Origin: Cyclospora cayetanensis
Lineage: Eukaryota > Apicomplexa > Conoidasida > Eucoccidiorida > Eimeriidae
Assembly (NCBI RefSeq): GCF_002999335.1
Contig: NW_020312773.1
Location: 5,001-69,000 of the forward strand
Length of the DNA: 64,000 bases
Reading direction: 5' to 3'
Shown here: piece after piece, positions 46,001-55,714 of the stretch
Layout: every line of letters begins with the position of its first letter
Numbering within the stretch: position 1 is the stretch's first letter
Notes under the pieces: model-generated
What the model was told of the DNA's origin: nothing
Seen by the model: only the letters and a program-made list of their open reading frames with translations
Database searches by the model: none
Program-made: the position numbers and the translations under genes

Positions 46001-48731
46001 CCATGATCTGCGCTGCGGTGTCTATTCAGCATCTTCTCGACATCCACGCTAATTCCAGACACCTACACCACAAAGGCCGTATCGTGGGCATGCGCTGCCC
46101 TCAATTACCAAACCTTCTACTAGCCGAGGCGAAAGCAGGCAAGGCAACTCTCTTGCCGTCTCCCTCAACGGCCCCGTCCACACAACACACCCAGTCATGT
46201 AGAAACACCCATGAACTCCTGCTCCTGCTGTTGCTTCTGCTCCAGAAGACACTGTGCATAGGCATATCCCCGTTGAGAAGCGTTCCTGCTGCAGCAGCGC
46301 CGCTGCAGCAAAAATGCCAAGCCTCCCCTCCTCCCCATTTTTCTCCCCTCCTCCCTCCTTTTTTTCCCCTCCTCCCTCCTTTTTTTCCCAACAAAACCTA
46401 CAACGATGTGGATGTCAGGATCATCATGCGTCTCCTCGCCAGCTGCTTCTGTTGGAGAAAGAACGTGCATGTCCGACGCTAACTCTGCAGATGAGTGCGA
46501 GAGCAACTCGCGGGGTGTCGGCAGCGTTTCCTCAGTGTATCCTGAGGAACGCAAAAAACCGATTTCAAAGCTTTAAAAGGTCAAAAAGAGGCCTCCCACC
46601 CCCCTTCCCGCCTACATAAGGCCCTCCTCCTCCCTCCCACGCATGCACTCCCGCATAATGGGGTGGCCTGCATGCAAAACAACACCACTTCCTTCCCCTC
46701 CCCCGCTCTCCGACATTCGTCGTCTCCTCCTTTTCCCGCTGAAGCAACACACCAAAGCGAAAACATCGCCGCAGCGCCAGCAGGAGAGAAAACCTCCCAA
46801 CGCACATACCGGAAGGTGGAGGCCCCTCGTCTACAGAAAATCTTCGGAAAAAACGAGATCCGAAGCTGCTGCTGGTGCTTCCACGCGATTTGCTGCTCGC
46901 AGCGCTGTAGGCAGAAGCACTGCGAAGGCAGCCCGTTCCAGGAAGCATGGGGCCGCTGCTCAAGCTCTTCCTGGCACTGCTGCTGTGCAATGGCAGCGAT
47001 ACACTGCGACCTCCTGCACGTGCGAGATGCTTTTGATCTTCTCTCTCATCCTGAAGCGCAAAAACAACAACACAACAGTTCCGTTTCCTCGAACACGCGC
47101 CCTGCGTGCCAGCAGGCATAGGCTGCTGTCAATCCCACGCCTATTCCTGCTGCTAAATAAATATATATACATGTATAGATATGTTTACACGTATAAATAT
47201 AGATACATATATATATATGCGTATATATGTAGATACATATATATATATATATAGATACATATACATATGTATATACGTATATATATGGATACATATATAT
47301 ATATATACGTATATATATAGATACATATATATATAGATACATATATATATACGTATATATACAGATACATATATAGATAGATATACATATATATATCGGC
47401 AGGCTGGCGTCATGGGATGCTGCGCACCTGGGAGTAAGTCGGAGGGGCATCATCGACAGTCGTCAGTTGAATGGACGGTGCATCTGCAACAAGCCTCAGG
47501 AACACATCGGCAGCAGCCCTCTTTCCTTCTTGCTGCTGCGTTCCCTCTGCAGCAATAAAGCGTCGTCCGAACGAGGCTTGCGGATCGCGGGAGGCGCGCG
47601 AAGCGGATAAACCGATTGCCACGACTTCCGCTGCCCACCGTACACCCCAGGAATGCACGAGAGGGAGGAGCAAGAGCAGCAACAGGAGCAGCAGCAACAG
47701 AAGCAGAAGCACACGGCGCCACCACTAATGCCATACGAGCCGCCTCCCTCCCTCCCTCCCTCCCCCTTTTTCCCCGTCCATATGGATAAAGCCCCTGCCT
47801 GCACCTACCGCTCTGAGACTGCTGCTCTGCTTCCTGCAAAACTTGAGGTCTCTCGATTGATGAGGCTCTCGAGGATTCACTGCTGCTAGGAGGGAGCAGT
47901 CCTGACCTGGGTGCCCATCCCGTGCCTGTGCGTCGAGGCGTCCTACAAGCCGGAGACGTCTCGCTCCTCTCCCTTGCTGCCGAAGACAGCGTCCACTCAT
48001 CGTGCTCCTCTTCTTCGGACGTCTCCTCCCCCCCCTGCTGCTCCTTCGCGGCAGCAATGGCAGTGGCGACATCATCCCTGCCTTCCTGCTTCTGCCCAGC
48101 CTCCTCTTCTTCTCCGTCCGAGGGGCCAAAAAGCGAATGCCGCGTCTCTTCCAAGTCGGGGATCTCCTCAGGGGGTAAATCGTCGAACTCCACGTGCTGC
48201 ACAAACATATGTACATTCATATATATATATTCATATGTATATTGAATTTATATATATTCATTTATATATACATTCAAATACATATACATACACACATTCA
48301 TGTACATATGCACATGCAAGTACGTGTGCAAGGCACCCGCCCCCGTACGATGACAACAACCCACAAGGCGACCTCCGTGTCACTGCTGCTGCTTCTGCTT
48401 CTGCTGCCCCTGCATGCTCGTAAAGCAGCACCCTGTGCACCAACGGAGCCACCAGAAACGACTCACGAGGCAATCAAGAACGTCTGACACGACGCGAGGA
48501 GGCTCTGGCGAAAAGGTCACATGGCATGCCTGAAAGTGGAAGTCGCATGCAGCACAAGAGACACCAACGAACGACAGATTTATTACCTCCAGGAAAAAAG
48601 GCATGCTCCGCCATTCCTGCTGCGGCTGCAAAGGAGACTTGCTACATAAAGGCCTCGTCACAGAGCGATGCAATTGCATACCTCCTCTACTTGCTTCGTC
48701 TTCAACGAGCTTCGGCGACCAAACTCGTGCC

Positions 48732-48796
<65 letters not shown>

Positions 48797-49180
48797 ACAT
48801 CACGCTGAAGCTCTCGCAGGATCTCTGCGGCTTCTACCCCTGTACAAATGAGCGAAAGTGTGGATACCCTGCCTGCTGCCGCCATAAGCCTTTACAGAAA
48901 GATGCAGCAAATCTGCAAACGCTAGAGAGAGCACTCCCCACAAAAAGCAAGCGGCATCAAGCAGCCCACAGCAGCATGCCACACACCTCTTTGCTGCTCA
49001 ATATCCTTTACCGAAACGTGGCCTGTAGGTTTCCGACGCCTCCCACGACGGGCAGTAGCTGCTGCTGCTGCTGCTGCTGCATCCTCCTCGAGGTTACCTG
49101 AATCAGCTAAACGAAACGCAGCCTTCTTTACGCGGCGAGGCGTTATCGTGGATGCTAGGCCCCCTTCCTCCTGTTGCTGC

Positions 49181-49231
<51 letters not shown>

Positions 49232-52200
49232 TGCTGCTGCTGTTGCTGCTGTTGCTGCCTCTGCCGTTCTTGCTCCTCCTCTTGCTGCTGCGCCTTCAGC
49301 AGCAGCTGCTGCTCCTGAGCCATCTGCTTCTCTGCTTCTAGACGCATTTCCTGCAGCTCTTCGAGAGCCTCCCTCCCCTGCAGCAGCCCGAGGATACCCG
49401 CAAATACACACGGGATTATTTTTTGTCGAGGCACAGGAGAAAAAAGCCACAAAAAACGGAAAGAGCTACACGCAGCTTGCCGCCAGAGAGGGGGCCTCAT
49501 GCGAATAGGCGCTACTGTACACTGCATCGACGTCTAAGTACACACGCAGGGGCAAAACGCAGAGCCTCCAGTCGCAACAAGCAGCGCAGCAGCAGCAGCT
49601 GCTGCTGCAGCCGAACAAGTGCACCGTACGGCATGTTTCAAAACATTTTCTGGTCGCGAATATCCAGTAGGCTTCCGTGCAGCGCTGCGAATGCTCATAG
49701 CTCTGCTGCTGGTGGTGATGCTGGTGCTGCTAACTTCAGTAAACCCCAAAGCTTTCTTCGGCTTTCTGGGAGCTGTTGCTGCTGCTGCTGCAGCTTCACG
49801 ATCGACCTCTGTGCTAGGAGCTTCTCCAGCAGCAGTCCGTGAGGCAGACGCTGCTGTGTCTTGACCAGAAGCATCAAATGCCGTAGCCGCAGCTGCGCCT
49901 ACAGGCGAGCCGCCCTCTTGTACTGCCTTCTCCTCCCGTTGCTGCAGTTGCTGCTGCTGCAGTCGATGCTGCTGTTGCTGTTGCTGCTGCTGTTGCTGTT
50001 GCTGCGTCTTGCACTGGGATACGACGTCCTCTTCGCCACACAAAGCGTGCTTGCGAGCTCGCTCTCCTCGATGTCTCGCAATAGATGCATCGTCACCAAG
50101 CCTCCAAAGAATGGTCAGGCCCATTTCTAAGCGATGCACGCTCACGAAGTGTCTCTTTCCCCTAATCATAAAAGCCCCCGTGCTGCAAAAGCAGAAAACA
50201 CGCAAACGCAAACCCACATTGAGCCGTGTGTCTTTGCCTTCCCCCTCCCCCCTGCATTTCCCGTCCCCCCTGTTCTTCCTGTAGCACCCGCCAGGAACCG
50301 TCGCTTGGAATTTTCACAGCTCGCGCGGTGTCTTGACAAGAAAGAACCACGCTCTAAAGGCGTCCATCAATCCCCCTTCCTCCTCCCCCCTCCCCCCCCG
50401 TGCATGCAGCCAGCAAAACACCCACAGCCCCAGCACGAGCAGGAATAATTGCAGCAGCAACAACTATAGCAGCAACGACTGTAGCACGACTAACTATAGC
50501 AGCAACAACTATAAAAGCAGCAACAACTGTAGCACGACTAACTATAGCAGCAACAACTATAAAAGCAGCAACAACTATAGCAGCAACAACTGTAGCACGA
50601 CTAACTATAGCAGCAACAACTGTAGCAGCAACAACTGTAGCACGACTAACTATAGCAGCAACAACTATAGCAGCAACAACTGTAGCACGACTAACTATAG
50701 CAGCAACAACTGTAGCAGCAACAACTGTAGCACAACTAACAATAGCAGCAACAACTGTAGCACGACTAACTATAGCAGCAACAACTATAAAAGCAGCAAC
50801 AACTATAGCAGCAACAACTGTAGCACGACTAACTATAGCAGCAACAACTATAAAAGCAGCAACAACTATAGCAGCAACAACTGTAGCACGACTAACTATA
50901 GCAGCAACAACTTTAGCAGCAACAACTGTAGCACGACTAACTATAGCAGCAACAACTATGAAAGCAGCAACAACTTTATCAGCAACAACTATAGCACGAC
51001 TAACTATAGCAGCAACAACTATAAAGCAGCAACAACTATAAAGCAGCAACAACTATAAAGCAGCAACAACTATGAAAGCAGCCTTATTTCATACCTCAGA
51101 TACAATCCCGAAGGTGCTGCCTTTGATACCTGATGCCCCCACACCCACCAAGCTCCCACAGGAGCTTTGCTCTGCCACGCGCTGCTTCGACAAACGGCAA
51201 ATTCTGCAGCTTGCTGCAGCGTGGGGGGAGGGACAGGAGCCTCATCTGCTGCCACACTGGCAGCATCTGCCGTACTTAACGCAGTCTTGATGACACACGT
51301 GGCAGCACCGTGAATGTCGCCGTGAACATACAAATCCTGCTGCTGCAAGTAGCGGCGGAAGAGCAGCTCGTTCTGGTGAGCGTCTCTGCCGGCAATCACG
51401 AGATATCCGTCTGCAAAAGCAGCAAGACAGCAGAAACTGTGCGTCACGTCACAGACCCCAAAAAAACCTCTTTCGCAATGCCTAATATGCAGCATTTGCG
51501 CGCGCGAACTCCTCAGTACGAGAACTGCCCTTCCCCCCTCCCCCCCTGTTCTTGCAAGAAAGACATCCGTCCATCCGCCATTGTATCCAATCCCCACAAA
51601 CACACAGAAAGTGCCAGTCTCCTCGCCGCAGCAGTAAGAAAACAACACACGCAAGCTTTGCATATTCTCAAGCCTACGGAATCAGGAGCTGCAAATGACG
51701 CGATCAGGCAGCACGCGTTTGCACATGCAGACAGGCGGCAATTCTGGCTAACCTGTCGTTATGAACCAATAAAATCTCTCGAACCAAAAAGGCTTCCTCA
51801 GCTTCTTCAGTTCCTGCTGCTGCTGCTGCGGCTTTAACCCCTTGGCATGCTGTTGCTGCTGCTGCTTCGCCTTGCCTCCAGACGCAGCAGCAGCGGCAAG
51901 GGCGGCTGCCATTTGCTGTGTCGTCTTGTGCTCCTTCTCACGCAAAGCCTTGCGAGCTGCATGCAAAGCCTCCACATTGCCAAAGGCAGAAAGCGAGAGG
52001 TTCACAGGCACCAGCAGCAGCTGCTGCTGCTGCGGAAGATCGGCAGCAGCAGCTGCTGCTGCAGCTGCTGCTGCGCTCCCTTCTGCTGCACCCCCGGCGT
52101 CTCCTGCTGCTGCTGCTGCTTCTTCTTCCGCGTCTGCCGCTGCTGCGGGTAGCAGCAAAAACGCCTCATTCTTCTCCAGAGAGAGTCTGTGAATATGCGA

Positions 52201-54111
52201 AGCTACGGGGTGCCCCTTGCGCTGCTGCTGCTTCAGATGCATGTTCAGTTCCTCCCACGATACACCCGCCGCAACGGCTGCACGAAGCAGCTGAATGGCG
52301 TCTTCTACCAGCTGAAGGTTGGCCTCAATAGCTGCAGCTTGCTGCTCTTGCTCTTGCTGCTGCTGCTGCAACTGCAGCAGACGCTGCTGCTGGTTCTGCT
52401 GCGCCTTGCCCACACGACTTGCTGCCGCAGTCTGCTGCTGCTGCTGCTGCTGCTGCTCAACGCGCAGATCCGCCGCAGCAATAAAGTCGTCCACGCAACT
52501 GCTGAAGTCTCTGTACCATAAGGCCACAGTGCTGCCTGCTGCTGGAGTCGCTGCTGTCGGAGTGACTTCTGACGCCTGTGCTGCTGCTGCTGCTGTTGCC
52601 GCTGTTGCTGCTGCATCCGCTGCAGAGGCAGCGGCAACAGCCGCTGCCGCTGCCTCTGCAGCCGCAGCTTCATCGCGCTTCTGCTGCTCAGGAGCCTTGA
52701 GCACTGGAAGAGAGGCGTGTTGGTGCAGCAGCACTGGCGTGAACTCCAGCAACTCGAAAAGCTGATGCTGACGCTGCTGCTCTCGCGGCTGATCTGTCAC
52801 CGCTGATGCTGCCAAATCGGTGTCTGCTTTTTCTGTTTCTGCTTTGCGGCGAGCAATTATGTAGCCGCGGCGCTCTCCAGACTGCTGCTGCTGTTGCTGC
52901 TGCTGCGCGTCGGGCACATCACCCAAAAAATCGTCCTGTCTGCTTACCTCCGCCAGCTGTACATACACATACCCACAGTATTTGCCAAAACCGCAAAAAG
53001 TTCGAATACACTCGTATACATAGATATACATATTATATATAGGTACATAGATGCAAATATATAGATACAGCGCAATCATGGTTGGAGCAAGCGCAGCAGC
53101 ACCTGAGAGAAGGGCATCTGAGATATCAAGTCTCACCACGCGCATAGCCTCATGAATGGCGAGAGAAAACTGCGGTGCTGCAGCTGCAACGGCAGCTGTC
53201 GCCTCTGCCGCCCCTGCCGGAAGCTTCTGCTGAGGCTTAAGTCCATGCAGCGTAAGACAATGCTGCTGCAGCGCCGGATGCGAAAAGCAGACAATTTTTG
53301 AGAAGAGGCTTCCCAAAGTCAAGGGTTGCTGCTGTTGCTGCTGCTGCACTAGCTGCATCAACAACTCGGCAGTTTTATCCGCAGTGAAGAAAGCGGCATT
53401 TCGTCCTCCTAGCAGCAATGAGGCGGCAGGAGGTTCAACAACATAAGTGCTGCCGACGGCTACCCTGATGCTTTGTTGCAGCTGCTGCTCCCCTTCCTTC
53501 TGTTGTTGCTGCTGCTGCTGCAGCGAGTGCGTCCTCAGCACAGCAACGATGGTGTTGCTGCTGCTTTCTGCCACAATGAGGTTACCCAAGACATAGACTT
53601 CAAGGTACAGCGACAGGCGTTCGGTAGCACTCTGCAGCAGCAGCTGAATCACGCGATCGCCCCCCAGCTGCTGCAGCCGCACCAGCCGCTTGCCTCGCAG
53701 CAACTTTCGCAGCCGCATGCAGAAGGCGGAAGGCAGTGCCTCTTTGCTGCGCTTCCACTCCGTTAGGCAAAAGCCCACGCCAGGCTGCAGCAGCAGCTGC
53801 TGCTTCTGCTGCTGCTGCTCCTGCTGCTGCTCCTTCGCTGCCGTCGAAACGCCGCAGAGCTTCAACACAAACCGGTGGCTGCAAGCACCCGTTCCGTAAC
53901 CAGACACCCGCAAATCGTAAACATTTGCAACCCTCAGACCTTCGCAGAGGGGACGAATGCTGCTGCACATGGCGCGAACGTCAAGCGCGCTCATGCGCTG
54001 CTTGCGTTGCTGCAGGCTTTGCGCAAGCCCGGATGAAGAAGCCATCGAAAGCGAGGCAGAGGCTGGTGGTGCTGCTGCTGCTCCTCCCGGTGAAGATGCA
54101 ACGGTCGTCAT
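43034..54111 (-). CDS. NEMF: NEMF / Rqc2 (Tae2) ribosome quality control factor, poly-Gln-rich
   Basis: NEMF/Rqc2 binds 60S subunits carrying stalled nascent chains and, in yeast, directs CAT-tailing. Exons (minus): 54111-51753 (contains one probable intron), 51410-51095, 50182-49630, about 49377-48987, 48839-48682, 48196-47809, 47630-47428, 47050-46810, 46541-46402, 46062-45921, 45577-44907, 44548-44402, 44171-44073, 43779-43651 and 43165-43034; all phases agree. NFACT-N starts at [16 protein letters not shown] (Asp44 from the first ATG) and has [10 protein letters not shown] (Asp152-Arg153), positions needed for CAT-tailing in yeast. NFACT-R follows ([12 protein letters not shown], then [45 protein letters not shown] and [12 protein letters not shown]). 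Next come an acidic region, [17 protein letters not shown], and NFACT-C ([15 protein letters not shown] and [14 protein letters not shown]). Gln/Ala tracts swell several loops. The ATG at codon 40 is an alternative start. The exon ending at 44073 is followed by a GC donor. Confidence 0.88.
43381..43563. repeat. Tandem repeat (about 30 bp unit) in last intron of NEMF
   Basis: About six units of the type CCCCTCCTGCTTCTTCTACA with AACAAATAC or AACAAATAG between them, slightly varied in length. The array lies inside the intron between the NEMF exons 43779-43651 and 43165-43034, on the non-coding side. Confidence 0.85.
47160..47396. repeat. ATAC/TATA microsatellite in a NEMF intron
   Basis: About 235 bases of ATATAC, ATAGATAC and TATATA units between the NEMF exons 47630-47428 and 47050-46810. 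The poly-(Tyr-Ile) frames on the minus strand are artefacts of the repeat. Smaller AT/AC-rich tracts of the same kind sit in other NEMF introns, at 44790-44860, 45705-45765 and 48210-48320. Confidence 0.88.
48733..49262. repeat. CAG/CTG trinucleotide tracts encoding poly-Gln in NEMF
   Basis: Two strong tracts lie at about 48733-48795 (about 20 CAG codons with a single CAA) and about 49177-49262 (more than 25 Gln codons, CAG mixed with CAA). A shorter pure CAG run at 49057-49080 reads as poly-Ala in the NEMF frame. Further tracts of the same kind lie at 49975-50010, 52330-52460 and 53500-53525. Most are inside NEMF exons and all keep the reading frame. Confidence 0.85.
50449..51072. repeat. 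Complex AGCAGCAACAACTATA-type minisatellite in a NEMF intron
   Basis: About 620 bases built from two modules, AGCAGCAACAACT(A/G)TA and GCACGACTAACTATAGC, in variable higher-order order. It lies wholly within the intron between the NEMF exons 51410-51095 and 50182-49630, starting about 20 bases from the donor side. Three long frames on both strands pass through it without a stop (poly-Asn/Ser, poly-Ala/Thr and poly-Val/Ala), but none is expected to be translated. Confidence 0.88.
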
Positions 54112-55714
54112 CTTCGCAAGGAAAGGCCCTAAAAGTAGCCACTCTGCCGAGGAGGCTGTTGCTGCTGCTGCTGCGCCTATATATATATGTATATATATGT
54201 GTATATATAGAAAGATCTACATGCATGTATAGATAGATATATATATATATTTATGTAGAGATATCTACACGGGGGGAAAGGGAGGGCCGAGAGGCAGATC
54301 TTCCTCCTCTGTCTGTCGGTACACCCACACACACGCACAATGTCTAGCCCAACGCTGGTTGCACTTGCAGCGAAGCCTCAGGAAGCATGCCGCGCGGGAA
54401 GCTCGTTTGCGCGTACAGCAGGAAATCCACGCATGCTCATGCTCGAGGACGCAATGCGAGGGATAAAACGCCGTGCTCAAGATGCAGGCAGAAACTCCCA
54501 ACGGAAGGCGCTTTTCCTACGAGGGAGGGGGGTGGCCCCCTGCGCAGACGTGTCGGGAGGCGAAAGACTACAGAAAATAGATGGATAGAGACAAAGTGCT
54601 GGAGGAGGTGCTGCTGCTGCAGTCCGGCGAGACATCCAAGCACGCGTATTGCTGAAGCAGTTGCTGGCACTGCCCCCGAGAGACTGACGGGTGGCACAGG
54701 ATTCTGCTTATCCTGCAAGAAAGAGTAAACGCTGCGGCGATACAGTTGTGCCGCGGAAGCAGCAATTGCAGCAGCGGCAGTAGCAGCAGCGATGCTGCTC
54801 GTCCTCCCTCCTTTCCTCACTGCCACATCAAGCAGCAACGCGCTGCTGGTCAAGGACCTCACACCACCGCATTAGGTGATGATCTTGCGAAGACTGCTGT
54901 CCGCAATTTGATGCTAACTGTTTGCAAGCGGAAACGGAGGAGGAATAAATGGAGGCAGCAGCAGCGCCTGCTGCAGCAGCGCCTGCCGTGGCTGTTGTTG
55001 GTTTGCCTGTGCAAAAAGCCCGTTGCTGCACATGCTGCTGCTTCTCGCAGCAGCCAAAGAAATTTGCGAGTTTTCCGTGTTTGATGCAAACACGGGTGTT
55101 ATTCCCAATGCAACAACGGCGGCAGCGGCCTCAGCAAGCGCCGCCTCTGCTGCCGCACAGTGTAGTTGATGCCTTCATCACACCAGCCGCTCAACAATAG
55201 CAGCAGCAGCTGCTGCAGTAGCAGCTGCCGCCGTATTGAGGATGGACTTTCTAGCGCGTCTGCTAGTATTGCAGGTGTTGCACTGTGTCTTTGGTGGGAA
55301 TTTAACACAAAAAACTCTTTTCTGGCAGAAAGGCCGCGCGACAACAAGCCCTCTGCATTGTTGCGGCTGTCATACCGGCGTTTGCACCCGTTGCGGCTTC
55401 TCGGCTGCCGCAGCGGAATGCGTTCGTGTACGGGCAGTCTCTTGCGATTTGCATGAATGGAATTGTGCGGGACCTTCTGTTTTTGAGGGGTTTGTGATCA
55501 GCGGGAGGTCTAAGAAGTGCAGCAGCAACAGCAGCTGCAGCAACTCCTGTATCGGGATGCCGGCGGCGCTCCTCTTCGTAGCGATCGCGTCACTAGAAGT
55601 GGCAGCACAAAAGAAATCAGAAACGACGGCGTGAGCTCGCAAACGCACTTGCGAAGATCGGCATTCATTGGGAGGGGGCTGGCTTCTTTCTTTCCCCCTT
55701 TATGGACTGCTGCA
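54112..55714. other. Divergent 5' intergenic region (NEMF / symporter)
   Basis: About 1.6 kb between the NEMF and symporter start codons. It contains an ATAT/GTAT tract at 54177-54262, and GCA/CAG-rich stretches at 54750-55250 that create Ala-rich open frames. A cysteine-rich frame at 55236-55634 is listed separately. Confidence 0.4.
55236..55634 (+). CDS. Hypothetical cysteine-rich ORF
   Basis: A 132-codon frame in the divergent region upstream of the symporter. It has about a dozen Cys residues in pairs (HCCGCHTGVCTRCGF, then CVRVRAVSCDLHEWNC) and a Ser/Cys-rich stretch, ending in a hydrophobic segment (PAALLFVAIASLEVA). The spacing does not fit a named zinc finger that I can identify. It could instead be a 5' exon or 5' UTR of the symporter gene. 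There are no clear splice sites, and chance openness in a GC-rich region is a real alternative. Confidence 0.25.
   Translation: MRMDFLARLLVLQVLHCVFGGNLTQKTLFWQKGRATTSPLHCCGCHTGVCTRCGFSAAAAECVRVRAVSCDLHEWNCAGPSVFEGFVISGRSKKCSSNSSCSNSCIGMPAALLFVAIASLEVAAQKKSETTA

Noticed and set aside
47046..47453. Poly-(Tyr-Ile) ORF
   Set aside because: It is an ATAC/TATA microsatellite inside a NEMF intron, with no coding signal.
50333..51058. Long Asn/Ser, Ala/Thr and Val/Ala ORFs (213-241 codons) on both strands
   Set aside because: They are low-complexity readings of an intronic satellite. Flanking NEMF exons on the minus strand fix this as intron.
51842..52765. Plus-strand Cys/Ala-rich ORFs of 100-160 codons
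   Set aside because: They are shadows of CAG-rich NEMF exons read on the opposite strand. The minus-strand protein has clear NFACT domains.
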